This document shows positions 17,880 to 27,307 of a stretch of DNA of 64,000 nt, one piece after another (the first letter of the stretch is position 1; the number at the start of each line of letters is the position of its first letter). Source of the stretch: CAZFPA01 sp964520975 (GTDB lineage: Bacteria; Bacillota; Negativicutes; Selenomonadales; Selenomonadaceae); assembly GCA_964520975.1 (NCBI GenBank), contig CAZFPA010000001.1, forward strand, positions 1-64,000, written 5' to 3'. The translations under genes and the position numbers were made by a program. A model generated the notes under the pieces. That model had not been told where the DNA came from, ran no database searches, and saw only the letters and a program-made list of their open reading frames with translations.

Positions 17880-18601
17880 CCGTGCTCGCCATCCCTCGTT
17901 GAAATATAGATTGCCGCAAACTGTCCGGGCTGCTGCACGAGTACAGTCTTCAGCTTGATGAGCTCCAGCAGGGCCAGGAAGGTCGTGATAAGCTCGCTGC
18001 GACTGCCGCTTACAAAGGCATCTGAAAACAGAATGCGTCCATGTGCACGCTGCAGCAGCGCCAGGAGCTCCGTAATCTTGTCCTGGATGCTGTATTCCTC
18101 TCTGGCAACCAATGCCTCTGGAAGCTTCAACTCCTCCCGCACCCGGATGACAGCACAAAAGGCCTCAACAAGTGCCGAGAGGGGCATATTCTCCGGTGGC
18201 AGGTGATGGATGGGAAGATCTGCCGGCAGGCGCGCAAAAAAACGCCCCTGCTCCCGGGCCATATCATCCAGCACCGAGCTCACGGCCTTAAACCGACGAT
18301 ATTCGATGATGCGGTCAATGAGTTCCTGCCGCGGATCCGCCTCAGGCTCCTCATCCGCCTCCTTGGGCGGCTTTGGCAACATCAGGCGCGATTTGATCTG
18401 CAGCAGGGTTGCCGCCATCACAATGAATTCGCTCGCGACCTCAATGTTGAACTCGCGAAACCGGTTCAGATAATCGATGTACTGCTCAGTGATAACCGCC
18501 ATCGGGATATCGTAGATATCAATTTTATTTTTCTCGATCAGATGCATGAGAAGGTCCATCGGCCCTTCAAACGCATCGAGTTTTACCGTATAATCCTGCA
18601 T
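17870..18601 (-). CDS. scpA: Segregation and condensation protein A (kleisin)
   Basis: Kleisin subunit bridging SMC heads. 243 residues beginning MQDYTVKLDAFEGPMDLLM, the classical ScpA N-terminus that binds the SMC neck. A variable, Pro/Glu-rich linker near residue 85 and a C-terminal winged-helix region (RSELITTFLALLELIKL) that binds the SMC cap follow. The Shine-Dalgarno is weak (GAGCTGAT). It lies 49 bases after the M50 protease gene and overlaps scpB, an arrangement common in Bacillota. Confidence 0.96.
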   Translation of the reverse strand: MQDYTVKLDAFEGPMDLLMHLIEKNKIDIYDIPMAVITEQYIDYLNRFREFNIEVASEFIVMAATLLQIKSRLMLPKPPKEADEEPEADPRQELIDRIIEYRRFKAVSSVLDDMAREQGRFFARLPADLPIHHLPPENMPLSALVEAFCAVIRVREELKLPEALVAREEYSIQDKITELLALLQRAHGRILFSDAFVSGSRSELITTFLALLELIKLKTVLVQQPGQFAAIYISTRDGEHGCL

Positions 18602-18650
18602 ATCAGCTCAGTGGCCGCCCGCAGTCAAACACTGCGCCTGCCCATTCCTC

Positions 18651-19277
18651 CTAAAATATAACGCCTATCATGAGATTGAAAATCGATAGGATGAGCCGCT
18701 GCAGTGGGACGAGAATCCCTCCCAGCACCGGTGTCATCATGAGCGCAATAAGAATAAAGAAGCTGTAGCGCTCAAGTCCGGCCAGCTTATAGCTCAGCCG
18801 CGGCGGCAGAAAGGACATCAGCACCTTTGATCCGTCGAGCGGCGGCAAGGGAATCATATTGAAAATCGCAAAATTGATATTATAGAGCACAATCAGGGAA
18901 AATACGATCTTGACTCCATAGGTCATTGCCAGACCAAGCTTTACCCAAAGCGCCATGAGCAGCACGGCAGCAAAAGCCAGAACGAGGTTTGCAGCCGGCC
19001 CGGCCAGGGCGACAAAGAGCTCCCCTTTTTTGAAATTGCGGAAGTTCATGGGATTGATCATCACTGGCTTTGCCCAGCCGAACTGTGCGACGAGCAGCAT
19101 CAGCAGACCAATGGGATCAATATGCGATACCGGATTGAGCGTAAGCCGTCCTGTGGCTTTCGGCGTAAAATCCCCCATGGCAACCGCTACGCGCGCATGC
19201 GCATACTCATGTACAACCAGCGCCATGATAAGACCTGGTATCCCGGCAATGATATCGATCAAGCTAAATCCAAACAT
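18651..19277 (-). CDS. M50 family (site-2 protease-like) membrane protein
   Basis: Integral membrane protein of 208 residues with about five to six membrane segments. The zinc motif HEYAH is near residues 23-27 in the first segment, and the third ligand lies in PLPPLDGSK. Members of this short S2P-like group (Rip3/YwhC type) commonly lie beside scpA/scpB in Bacillota. Their substrates are mostly unknown. GGGGG precedes the ATG at six bases. No PDZ or CBS domain is present, so this is the minimal form. The protease call is by motif; the cellular role is not known. Confidence 0.9.
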   Translation of the reverse strand: MFGFSLIDIIAGIPGLIMALVVHEYAHARVAVAMGDFTPKATGRLTLNPVSHIDPIGLLMLLVAQFGWAKPVMINPMNFRNFKKGELFVALAGPAANLVLAFAAVLLMALWVKLGLAMTYGVKIVFSLIVLYNINFAIFNMIPLPPLDGSKVLMSFLPPRLSYKLAGLERYSFFILIALMMTPVLGGILVPLQRLILSIFNLMIGVIF

Positions 19278-19290
19278 ATATTTCCCCCTG

Positions 19291-19839
19291 TCATTCTCTG
19301 TTCACATGCTGTGCCAGCAGCAGAATCGCGGCAATTGATTTCGCATCGTAAATACGACCGTCACCGACCATCTCAACCGCTTCCTCCAGCGGCACCCGGA
19401 CCGTATGGATGAACTCATCCTCATCCGGGCACTGCTCACCGGCCTGGAGCTCTTCCGCCGCGTAAATATGGATGAATTCGTTGGAAAAGCCCACCGTCGT
19501 CGCGACCTTGGTAAGCATCGTATATTTTTCGGCCGTATAGCCGGTTTCTTCCTTGAGCTCGCGCTTGGCACATTCGAGCGGGTCCTCTCCCGCACTATCA
19601 AGCTTGCCCGCCGGAATCTCAAGCGTTACAGCCTGTACAGGATAGCGGTACTGACGCACCAGTACAACCCGCCCATCCGGCAAGAGCGGAATGACCGCCG
19701 ACGCGCCCGGATGGGTAATCCATTCCCGGACGGAGGTATTGCCATCGGGCAGCCGGACCGTGTCCTTGCGCACATGCAGCAGATTGCCATCGTATATATC
19801 CTCGCTGCTGATTTTTGTCTCGATTAAGTCTTCGTCCAT
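19291..19839 (-). CDS. nudF: Nudix hydrolase, ADP-ribose pyrophosphatase type
   Basis: 182 residues with a complete Nudix box: GKLDSAGEDPLECAKRELKE followed by ETGY, giving G-x5-E-x7-REL-x-EE-x-G. The flanking LVRQYRYPVQ and EIPAGK segments are typical of ADP-ribose pyrophosphatases, which split ADP-ribose to AMP and ribose 5-phosphate. I placed the start at the ATG at 19839, eight bases after AAGGAG. It lies 11 bases after recN and 13 bases before the M50 gene. Confidence 0.93.
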   Translation of the reverse strand: MDEDLIETKISSEDIYDGNLLHVRKDTVRLPDGNTSVREWITHPGASAVIPLLPDGRVVLVRQYRYPVQAVTLEIPAGKLDSAGEDPLECAKRELKEETGYTAEKYTMLTKVATTVGFSNEFIHIYAAEELQAGEQCPDEDEFIHTVRVPLEEAVEMVGDGRIYDAKSIAAILLLAQHVNRE

Positions 19840-19853
19840 CAAAATTTCACTCC

Positions 19854-21563
19854 TTAGCGTACCTGTCGCTGTTTTGCTTTCTTTAATTTCGCATTATCCA
19901 ACATTTCCCGGGCATTGTCAAGTGAAGCCGCTGTCACATCGACACCGGAGGCCATGCGGGCAATCTCATTGACCTGCTCCCCGGCCGTCAGACGACGGAC
20001 CTCCGTGACGGTCTGCTCCCCGCGGACCTGCTTGCTGATGTAGAGATGTACATCCGCCATACAGGCAATCTGTGGCAGATGGGTAATACAGAGCACCTGC
20101 TTATAGGCTGCCGCCTGCGCAATGCGCTCGGCGACCATCTGCGCGGTACGTCCGCCGATACCTGTATCGATTTCATCAAAGACCATGCTGGCAACCGCAT
20201 CTTCCCGCGAAGCGGCCACGGTCTTGACGGCCAGGGCGATACGGCTGAGCTCGCCACCAGAAGCAACCTTCTGTACCGGTCGGAGTGTTTCTCCGACATT
20301 TGCGGAAAACAACATCGTGAGCTGATCCGCGCCATTTGCCGCCAATTCGGTCAGCGGCGTGATGTCCAGTGAAAAATGTGCGTTGGGCATCCCCAGGGCG
20401 AGCAGGTGCTCCTCGATGGCTGTCGAAAGCTTCTTCGCGGCAGCAGTCCGCATGCCTGTCAGGCGGGCCGCCGCAGCTCCGGCCTGTTCACGGGCCGCCG
20501 CAATCGCCTTTTTCAACGCGAGGATATCCTCGTCATAATTCTCAATTGCCGCAAGCTCATCCTGCACGGCCTGATGATGCTGCAATACATCAGCAATCGT
20601 TGCGCCGTACTTCTTGCGCAGCCGATATATGACATCCATACGGCTCTGCAGCTGATCGAGGCGTTGCGGCTCAAAGGCCAGGGATTCCCCATAGTCCCGC
20701 AGCTCATACGCCGCTTCCTGGAGCTGGCAGCTCGCATCCTCAACCATCTTGCAGGCTTCGTCCAGGGCCGTATCAAACCGGCTCATGGATACCAGATTCT
20801 GCTTGATCTTCGCGAGCGCCGCCAAAACCCCCAGCGGCATCTTCCCGCCACCATCCAGCAGTTCATGGGAAGACTCCACATAGCCCGCAATCTTTTCCGC
20901 ATTGGTGAGCTTGCGGATTTCCTGCTCCAGTTCCTCATCCTCGTTTTCCTGAAGCTTTGCCTCACGGATCTCCTTGTCCTGCCAGCGCAGCATATCGATG
21001 CGCTGCGCATAATCCCGTGCGGCATCCTCCTTGGCCGCCAGTTCCTTTTTGAGCGCAACCCATTTTTCATATTGCTGCGTATATGCCTGCAAGCTCTCCT
21101 GGATATCACTATCAGCTCCGTCCAGCAGAGAAAATTGATTTTCCGGCCGCAGCAGCGCCAGGTTCTCATTCTGCCCATGGACATCGACCAGCAGATTGCC
21201 CAGCGACCGCAAGATTGCCAGGGTCACATGGCAGCCGTTGACCAGGATCATATTCTTGCCGCTGCGCGTGATCTGCCGCGTGACGATCAGCAGATCCTCT
21301 TCATCCGCAATCGCCTGCTCCGCGAGGAAAGCGTGCACTGCCGGCTGCCCGGCGAGCGTAAATACCGCTTCGACCCGCAGCCAGTCACAGCCTGTACGGA
21401 TGAGCTCCGAGCTCATCCGCTGCCCCAGAATTGCCCCCAGGGAATCAATGAGGATGGACTTGCCGGCGCCGGTCTCACCGGTGAGTATATTTAGCCCTTT
21501 ATCGAATTCAATCTGCACATGCTCAAGCAGTGCAAAATTCCATACCGTTAATGTTTTCAGCAT
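19854..21563 (-). CDS. recN: DNA repair protein RecN
   Basis: SMC-like ATPase acting early at double-strand breaks. 569 residues: N-terminal head with Walker A GETGAGKS (near residues 29-36), a shortened coiled coil in the middle, and a C-terminal head with the signature VASGGELSRIALA and Walker B MVFDEIDTGIGG. AAGGAG precedes the ATG. It directly follows argR (21 bases), an arrangement conserved across Bacillota. Confidence 0.97.
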   Translation of the reverse strand: MLKTLTVWNFALLEHVQIEFDKGLNILTGETGAGKSILIDSLGAILGQRMSSELIRTGCDWLRVEAVFTLAGQPAVHAFLAEQAIADEEDLLIVTRQITRSGKNMILVNGCHVTLAILRSLGNLLVDVHGQNENLALLRPENQFSLLDGADSDIQESLQAYTQQYEKWVALKKELAAKEDAARDYAQRIDMLRWQDKEIREAKLQENEDEELEQEIRKLTNAEKIAGYVESSHELLDGGGKMPLGVLAALAKIKQNLVSMSRFDTALDEACKMVEDASCQLQEAAYELRDYGESLAFEPQRLDQLQSRMDVIYRLRKKYGATIADVLQHHQAVQDELAAIENYDEDILALKKAIAAAREQAGAAAARLTGMRTAAAKKLSTAIEEHLLALGMPNAHFSLDITPLTELAANGADQLTMLFSANVGETLRPVQKVASGGELSRIALAVKTVAASREDAVASMVFDEIDTGIGGRTAQMVAERIAQAAAYKQVLCITHLPQIACMADVHLYISKQVRGEQTVTEVRRLTAGEQVNEIARMASGVDVTAASLDNAREMLDNAKLKKAKQRQVR

Positions 21564-21584
21564 CCGAAATTCTCCTTTGGAAAA

Positions 21585-22037
21585 TCAGACAATCATCATT
21601 TCCAGCTTCTTTATGATTTTGGGCACAGCCTCTTTGGGCTTGATGACCACGAGGATATTGTCGTCCCCTGCTACTGTCCCGATGATTTCCGGCCATTTTG
21701 CGTAATCGAGCGTCGAGGCCACTGCATTGGCCGTCCCCGGCAGCGTCTTGATGACAATGATATTCTCACTGTGGTCAATGCCCGTCACTGAATCCTGGAA
21801 CATCCGGGTCATACGGTTCTTGGAAAACACCATGCTCTTCTCCAACGGATACGCATAGCGGTAACGACCATCTCCCGAAGGCACCTTGACCAGCATGAGC
21901 TCCTTAATATCCCGGGAAACTGTGGCCTGCGTGACCTCAATATGCTGCCGGCGCAGAGCCTCCGCCAGGTCCTCCTGGGTCTCGATGGCATTGTTCTCTA
22001 TAATATCCTTGATCTTTGCATGTCGTAGTGCTTTCAT
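21585..22037 (-). CDS. argR: Arginine repressor ArgR/AhrC
   Basis: 150 residues. An N-terminal winged helix (MKALRHAKIKDII, then QATVSRDIKEL) binds ARG boxes. The C-terminal hexamerisation and arginine-binding domain has the GTVAGDDNILVV motif near the end, including the Asp pair that contacts arginine. It controls arginine biosynthesis and catabolism in relatives, although no arginine genes lie in this window. AGAGGGTGA precedes the ATG. Confidence 0.97.
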   Translation of the reverse strand: MKALRHAKIKDIIENNAIETQEDLAEALRRQHIEVTQATVSRDIKELMLVKVPSGDGRYRYAYPLEKSMVFSKNRMTRMFQDSVTGIDHSENIIVIKTLPGTANAVASTLDYAKWPEIIGTVAGDDNILVVIKPKEAVPKIIKKLEMMIV

Positions 22038-22041
22038 CTTC

Positions 22042-22605
22042 TCACCCTCTGACCTTTTCTACAATATACAGGAAGGGTGCCCCCTCCTCGTGGTTAACCA
22101 TACGATAGCAGCCTACGGTGAAGGTACCGCACGGCAAAGCCGGCATGTATTCCGCCAGGGCCTCGCTTTCCGCCTGCCCGGCCGGATGACCCGGATAAAC
22201 GACGACCACCAGCACCCCATGGAGCGCCAACTTCTCGACGGCCGCCTGCACAGCGGCCAGGGTACTCATGGCATCCGTCGTTACATGATGATCACCACCC
22301 GGCAGATAGCCCAGATTGAAAATGATGGCATCAATCGGCTCGTGAACTACCGTGCCCAGCCGCTCATGACTGTCGAGCACATATTGAATGCGATCCTTAT
22401 AGGCCGCCGTCCGCTTCTCGGTCGCGGCAATCGCCCGCGGCTGTATATCAAAAGCATAAATTTTGGCCTCCTGGGGGGAATTTTCGGCCAGGAACAGGGT
22501 ATCATTGCCGTTGCCTGCCGTTGCATCCACCAGTATCCGGGCCTCCGGCAGAACCCGCCGCAAGACGAGTTGTGCCATTTCAATCGCATTCGTTGCCAGC
22601 TGCAT
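22042..22605 (-). CDS. mnmM: Class I methyltransferase, MnmM/YtqB type
   Basis: 187 residues with the SAM-binding motif VDATAGNGNDT and the family hallmark FNLGYLPGGDH. YtqB/MnmM proteins add the last methyl group of mnm5s2U34 in some tRNAs of Bacillota lacking MnmC; the same role is inferred here. The start is the ATG at 22605, which shares a base with the nadK stop (TAATG) and has GGAGG eight bases upstream; an in-frame TTG at 22620 overlaps that site. Its place between nadK and argR is an extra gene in the otherwise standard order. Confidence 0.88.
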   Translation of the reverse strand: MQLATNAIEMAQLVLRRVLPEARILVDATAGNGNDTLFLAENSPQEAKIYAFDIQPRAIAATEKRTAAYKDRIQYVLDSHERLGTVVHEPIDAIIFNLGYLPGGDHHVTTDAMSTLAAVQAAVEKLALHGVLVVVVYPGHPAGQAESEALAEYMPALPCGTFTVGCYRMVNHEEGAPFLYIVEKVRG

Positions 22606-23456
22606 TATCCATTCCTCCAAAGCTTATTTTTCAGTGTATGGTAATAATTCTTATCATCAAATTTCACGATGCGTACCGGCGCCGATGCCCGCCGTACAAT
22701 GACCTCATCGCCGGGCAGCAGGCGAAAGCTCTCCTGCCCGTCAAAGGTAAGCAGTATATCCTGATGTACGGCCGCAATATGCACATGCACTTCATCGTCC
22801 TCCGCAATGATCATCGGCCGTACATTGAAGGTATGGGGACAGATTGGCGTAATGAGAAGTGCCTGCACCTTCGGATTCACAATCGGACCGCCCGCCGAAA
22901 GAGAATAGGCCGTCGATCCCGTCGCCGTCGACACGATGACACCATCCGCCTTGTAATCGGCCACCCGGCAGCCTCCAACGCTCAGCCCCAGCTGCAGCAT
23001 ACGCGCGACACCGCCCTTGGTAATGACCACATCATTGATGGCATGGCCGAGGAAACGCTCCGTCTCCCCGCTGCGCACAAAACCGGAAATCATCAGCCGT
23101 TCCGCTATCTTGTATTTTCCCTGCAAAATCTTCTCGAGTTTGTTCTCGAGCTCCGAAAGCTCGATGTCGGCCAAAAAACCGAAGGTACCGATATTGATGC
23201 CGCAGGCCGGAATATTCCGCTTGTAAAGGCGGCGGCAAACGCCCAGCAGCGTGCCGTCCCCGCCAATGCTCAGCCCCATATCAAAAGGAACCGTATCGAT
23301 TTCCGTTGTCCCATATTCCGGATAGCCAAAGAACAGCGCCTCATCCTGCGGCAGCAGTACCCGTATCTCCTTATCCCGGCAAAAATCCAGAATTCTTTTG
23401 AGTACGGCACTGGCATTCTCTTTATCTACGTTTGGAAAAACCGCGATTGTCAGCAT
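22605..23456 (-). CDS. nadK: NAD kinase
   Basis: Phosphorylates NAD to NADP. About 283 residues with the GGDGT motif (SIGGDGTLLG), the NIGTFGFLAD segment, and the conserved DGVIVSTATGSTAYSLSAGG nucleotide-binding region. The ATG at 23456 follows GGGTGA by five bases; a GTG three codons upstream (23465) is equally spaced from GAGGG and cannot be excluded. It overlaps mnmM by one base and follows tlyA by 17 bases. Confidence 0.96.
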   Translation of the reverse strand: MLTIAVFPNVDKENASAVLKRILDFCRDKEIRVLLPQDEALFFGYPEYGTTEIDTVPFDMGLSIGGDGTLLGVCRRLYKRNIPACGINIGTFGFLADIELSELENKLEKILQGKYKIAERLMISGFVRSGETERFLGHAINDVVITKGGVARMLQLGLSVGGCRVADYKADGVIVSTATGSTAYSLSAGGPIVNPKVQALLITPICPHTFNVRPMIIAEDDEVHVHIAAVHQDILLTFDGQESFRLLPGDEVIVRRASAPVRIVKFDDKNYYHTLKNKLWRNG

Positions 23457-23473
23457 TCTTATCACCCTGTCCC

Positions 23474-24283
23474 TCAGCGATCCAGCTCGCCATGTGCCGC
23501 GCGCACGACCTCGTCGATGCGCGCATCCGTTACCTGATCTTCCCGGCTGCTGTCCGGGGTGAGCCAGATCAGATATTCGATATTTCCCTCCGGCCCCTTC
23601 ACCGGAGAAAACGTAAGTGCCAACGGCACCAGTTCCAGGCTCCGGCTGAGATCCGTAACCTTATGGATGACCTCCGCATGCACCTTGGGATCGCGCACGA
23701 CCCCCTTCTTACCGACCTTTTCACGCCCGGCTTCAAACTGCGGCTTGATCAGCGCCACGATTTCACCGGCTGGCTTTAAGAGCTCCCGCACCGGCGGCAG
23801 CACCTTGTCAAGCGAAATGAACGCAACATCGATGGAGGCGAAATCCAGCAACTCGCCTATATCCGCCGGAGTCACATTGCGCACATTCGTGCGCTCCATA
23901 TTCACGACCCTTGCATCCGTGCGCAGGGACCAGGCCAGCTGCCCGTAGCCCACATCAATGGCAAATACCCTGACCGCGCCATTCTGCAGCATGCAGTCCG
24001 TAAAACCGCCAGTGGAAGCACCAATATCGGCGCTCACCTTTCCCGCAAGCTGCACGCCAAATTCCTCCATGGCCTTGGCAAGCTTCAGCCCGCCCCGGCT
24101 CACATAGGGAATATTATCGCCCAGGATGCGGATGACCGCTTCCGGCTTCACCATCGTTCCCGCTTTATCTATTTTCCTATCGTCCACGAGCACCAGCCCT
24201 GCCATGATGGTAGACTTGGCCCGCTCCCGGCTCGGCGCGAGCCCGCGCTCCACCAGAAGGACATCCAATCTTTCTTTTGCCAT
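23474..24283 (-). CDS. tlyA: TlyA family rRNA methyltransferase
   Basis: 269 residues: an N-terminal S4 RNA-binding domain (RLDVLLVERGLAPSRERAK) followed by an FtsJ-like Rossmann methyltransferase with GASTGGFTDCML as the SAM motif and the K-D-K-E type residues in DVAFISLDKVL and IKPQFEAG. Family members 2'-O-methylate C1409 of 16S and/or C1920 of 23S rRNA and affect capreomycin sensitivity. The short N-terminus seen here is closer to the type I form, which modifies 23S rRNA only. It starts one base after the dxs stop codon overlap region. Confidence 0.93.
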   Translation of the reverse strand: MAKERLDVLLVERGLAPSRERAKSTIMAGLVLVDDRKIDKAGTMVKPEAVIRILGDNIPYVSRGGLKLAKAMEEFGVQLAGKVSADIGASTGGFTDCMLQNGAVRVFAIDVGYGQLAWSLRTDARVVNMERTNVRNVTPADIGELLDFASIDVAFISLDKVLPPVRELLKPAGEIVALIKPQFEAGREKVGKKGVVRDPKVHAEVIHKVTDLSRSLELVPLALTFSPVKGPEGNIEYLIWLTPDSSREDQVTDARIDEVVRAAHGELDR

Positions 24284-24284
24284 A

Positions 24285-26165
24285 TCATCGATTCCTATTC
24301 CAAAACTTTTTTACTTTTTCCGCAATCTGCTCCGGCTGCAGGCCGCAAAGCTCCCAAAGCTCATCGCGCGTCCCCTGCTCAATGAATTCATCCCCGATGC
24401 CGATGCGCAGAAGCGGCCGCTGGATTTCCTCGTCCGCAAAAAATTCCGCGACGGCCGAACCGAAGCCACCTGCCAGCACATTTTCTTCAATGGTCACAAC
24501 TGCATCCATTTCCCCGGCCAATGACCGCAACAGCGTCGTATCCAGCGGCTTGACAAAACGCATATTGACGACAGTCGTCTCGATGCCTTCGCCCGCCAGC
24601 TCTATAGCCGCCTTTGACGCATTGTCCACCATGCTGCCTACCGCCAGCAAGGCAATGCTGCCATGATGGGTAAGCACCTCCGCCTGTCCTACGGGCAGCG
24701 GTGTAAACTCACTGTCCATCTCGACACCAAGGCCTGCACCACGCGGATAGCGGATTGCCGCCGGACCGGAAAGCTGCAGCGCCGTACAAAGCATCTGCCG
24801 CAGTTCATTCTCATCCTTTGGCGCCATCACGGTCATATTCGGAATATGCCGCAGATAGGACAGATCAAACACGCCATGGTGCGTCGGCCCATCCGCGCCA
24901 ACCAGGCCGGCGCGGTCCAGACAGAAGACCACGGGCAGATTCTGCAGGCAGACGTCGTGTACCATCTGATCATAGCCGCGCTGCGCAAAGGTAGAATACA
25001 ACGCGACGACCGGCCGCTTGCCCGCTGCAGCCAGGCCGGCCGCAAGGGTAACCGCATGCTCCTCCGCAATCCCCACATCAAAGAAACGCGTTGGATACTG
25101 CTCACCAAAGGCCTTGAGGCCCGTTCCGGATGGCATAGCCGCTGTAACAGCCAGGATATCCGGATTCTCAGCGGCAAGCGCCAGCAGCGCCTCGCTGAAC
25201 ACCTGGGTATAGGAAGGCGGCTGCTCCGCCTTTGGCGCGGCCTTACCGGTCACCGCGTTGAACGGCCCTACCCCGTGGAATTTATCCGGCTCGATTTCCG
25301 CCGGCAGATAGCCCTTGCCCTTTTTCGTGCGGACATGCACGAGGACCGGCCCTTCCAGCTGCGCCACCTGGGTGAATACCTCCTGCATCAGGCGGATATT
25401 ATGCCCGTCAATGGGTCCGACATAGTTGAAACCCATTTCCTCAAAGAGACCGCCCGGCACCAGTACAGCCCGTACGCCTTCCTTGATATAGCCCGCTGTT
25501 TTGAGCACTGTATCGCCGATCTTGGGGATGCTCTTCAGCAGCCCCTCGAGATCCTTCTTGGCCCGATTGTACTGTGGCGCAACCCGGATACGTGAAAGGT
25601 ATTCTGACATCGCGCCGACATTCCGGTCAATGGACATTTCATTGTCATTGAGAACGACGATGAAATTCTTGCCCATATCTCCGGCATGATTCAGGGCTTC
25701 AAAGGCTTCCCCTCCGGTCAGCGCACCGTCACCGATCACAGCCAGTACATGGTTGTGCGCACCATTCAAATCACGTGCGATTGCCATGCCCAGTGCCGCC
25801 GAAATCGAAGTACTCGCGTGTCCGGTACCAAAGGCGTCATAGGAAGATTCCGCACGCTTAGGAAAGCCGGTAATGCCGCCCTTTTGCCGCAGAGTGCCGA
25901 ACTGGTCGCGGCGACCGGTCAATATCTTGTGGGCATAGGCCTGATGGCCGACATCCCATACAACTGTATCCTTGGCAGCGTCAAAAACGCTGTAGAGTGC
26001 TAACGTGAGATCTACCGTTCCAAGGCTCGGTGCCAGATGTCCGCCTGTCTGCGATACCGTCTCAATCATCAGAGCGCGAAGCTCCATTGCCAGCCTTTCC
26101 AGCTGGGGTATAGAAAGTCTCTTGAGCTGTCCGGGATTTTCTATCTGCTCTAATATTTGGCTCAT
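24285..26165 (-). CDS. dxs: 1-deoxy-D-xylulose-5-phosphate synthase
   Basis: First enzyme of the non-mevalonate isoprenoid pathway; joins pyruvate and glyceraldehyde 3-phosphate with thiamine diphosphate. 626 residues. The TPP motif GDGALTGGEAFEALN to LNDNEMSID, the transketolase pyrimidine domain (FDVGIAEEHAVT) and the C-terminal domain are all present. The start at 26165 has AGAAGG nine bases upstream; two earlier in-frame ATGs overlap or crowd that site. It follows ispA closely, so both ends of prenyl precursor synthesis are coexpressed. Confidence 0.97.
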   Translation of the reverse strand: MSQILEQIENPGQLKRLSIPQLERLAMELRALMIETVSQTGGHLAPSLGTVDLTLALYSVFDAAKDTVVWDVGHQAYAHKILTGRRDQFGTLRQKGGITGFPKRAESSYDAFGTGHASTSISAALGMAIARDLNGAHNHVLAVIGDGALTGGEAFEALNHAGDMGKNFIVVLNDNEMSIDRNVGAMSEYLSRIRVAPQYNRAKKDLEGLLKSIPKIGDTVLKTAGYIKEGVRAVLVPGGLFEEMGFNYVGPIDGHNIRLMQEVFTQVAQLEGPVLVHVRTKKGKGYLPAEIEPDKFHGVGPFNAVTGKAAPKAEQPPSYTQVFSEALLALAAENPDILAVTAAMPSGTGLKAFGEQYPTRFFDVGIAEEHAVTLAAGLAAAGKRPVVALYSTFAQRGYDQMVHDVCLQNLPVVFCLDRAGLVGADGPTHHGVFDLSYLRHIPNMTVMAPKDENELRQMLCTALQLSGPAAIRYPRGAGLGVEMDSEFTPLPVGQAEVLTHHGSIALLAVGSMVDNASKAAIELAGEGIETTVVNMRFVKPLDTTLLRSLAGEMDAVVTIEENVLAGGFGSAVAEFFADEEIQRPLLRIGIGDEFIEQGTRDELWELCGLQPEQIAEKVKKFWNRNR

Positions 26166-26182
26166 GCTCATTACCCTTCTAC

Positions 26183-27067
26183 TCATTTATTGCGCGTAAG
26201 CAGAGATTTTACCAGCTCACGCAGGAAATCGGCTTTATCGTCGAAAATCGTCAAGGCTTCCATGGCCTCTTCTACCGCCTGTCCAGCCAGCCGATGTGCC
26301 TCCTCCAGGGAAGTCAATGTCACATAGGTGGACTTATGGTTGCGTTCATCGCTGCCTACCGGCTTGCCGATATTGGCAGCATCGCCCTCAACATCCAGAA
26401 TATCATCGGTGATCTGGAAAGCCAGACCGAAGCGCTCCGCATAGACCGTAAGCGCGCTGAGCTCAACCGGATGAGCCTCGGCAAGAATAGCTCCCGAACG
26501 GATGGCTGCCCGGAAAAGTGCTCCCGTTTTTCCCATGTGCATTTTCCGGAGCTGCGGCATGCTGATCCGCTGCCCTTCCGATTCCAGATCAATAGCCTGT
26601 CCGCCAACCATACCATTCGGACCGGCAGCCTGGCTCATTTCCCGCACAACCGCCAGGGCAGCTGCCGGTGAAATATCCGTCTGGCGCAGCATGACCTCAA
26701 AGGCCAGCGTCAGCAGCGCATCGCCGGCCAGCACAGCCATCCCATCGCCAAAGACCTTATGGTTTGTGAGCTTGCCGCGCCGATAATCATCATTGTCCAT
26801 CGCGGGGAGATCATCATGGATCAGCGAATAGGTATGGATCATTTCAATAGCGCAGGCCATCTGCAGGTAATCCGTACCCCGGCCGCCAACCGCATCAGCC
26901 GCCGCCATCAAAAGAATGGGGCGCAAGCGTTTGCCGCCTGCCATGAGGCTGTACTTCATGGCCTCACAGAGCTTTGCATCCAAAGCCTCATCCTCCCGGA
27001 GCTCCGCCTGCAGGGCTTTCTCCACCAGCTGTACGCGTTCCTTCCATTCCTGTTTCTGCATTTCCAT
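26183..27067 (-). CDS. ispA: Polyprenyl (farnesyl/geranyl) diphosphate synthase
   Basis: 294-residue trans-prenyltransferase. It condenses isopentenyl and allylic diphosphates. The first Asp-rich motif is DDLPAMD at 85-91 and the second is DDILD near residue 218. The GGKRLRP motif is at 44-50. The two residues between the Asp pairs in the first motif follow the IspA type, so farnesyl diphosphate is the likely product. The start overlaps the xseB stop as TAATG. Confidence 0.95.
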   Translation of the reverse strand: MEMQKQEWKERVQLVEKALQAELREDEALDAKLCEAMKYSLMAGGKRLRPILLMAAADAVGGRGTDYLQMACAIEMIHTYSLIHDDLPAMDNDDYRRGKLTNHKVFGDGMAVLAGDALLTLAFEVMLRQTDISPAAALAVVREMSQAAGPNGMVGGQAIDLESEGQRISMPQLRKMHMGKTGALFRAAIRSGAILAEAHPVELSALTVYAERFGLAFQITDDILDVEGDAANIGKPVGSDERNHKSTYVTLTSLEEAHRLAGQAVEEAMEALTIFDDKADFLRELVKSLLTRNK

Positions 27068-27306
27068 TACTCTCCTTCTATTTTAAGTTCCAGCTCCTGG
27101 ACGGCCTCGCCCTCGTCACGGACCATGACGTCCATGGCCTTCTCTGCCCGCTCCAGGTCCTTCATACACTTCTGTGAAAGCTTCACACCTGCAGCATAGC
27201 TGTCCATAAGCTCAGCCAGGCTGAGCTCGCCGCCCTCCATCTGCTGTACGATGGTCTCGAGCTGCTCCAGATTTTCTTCAAATGAAGGCGTCTGCTTCTT
27301 CGCCAT
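27067..27306 (-). CDS. xseB: Exodeoxyribonuclease VII small subunit
   Basis: 79 residues from the ATG at 27306 (GGAGG eight bases upstream; an earlier start at 27327 is inside xseA). The protein is one helical hairpin, with the family motif FEENLEQLETIVQQMEGGEL and SLAELMDSYAAG. It binds XseA in several copies to form the single-strand nuclease. One base separates it from the xseA stop codon and it overlaps ispA by one base. Confidence 0.96.
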   Translation of the reverse strand: MAKKQTPSFEENLEQLETIVQQMEGGELSLAELMDSYAAGVKLSQKCMKDLERAEKAMDVMVRDEGEAVQELELKIEGE

Positions 27307-27307
27307 A

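Noticed and set aside
26166..26186. Earlier ATG starts for dxs
   Set aside because: The ATGs at 26186 and 26171 overlap or crowd the AGAAGG site; 26165 has proper nine-base spacing.
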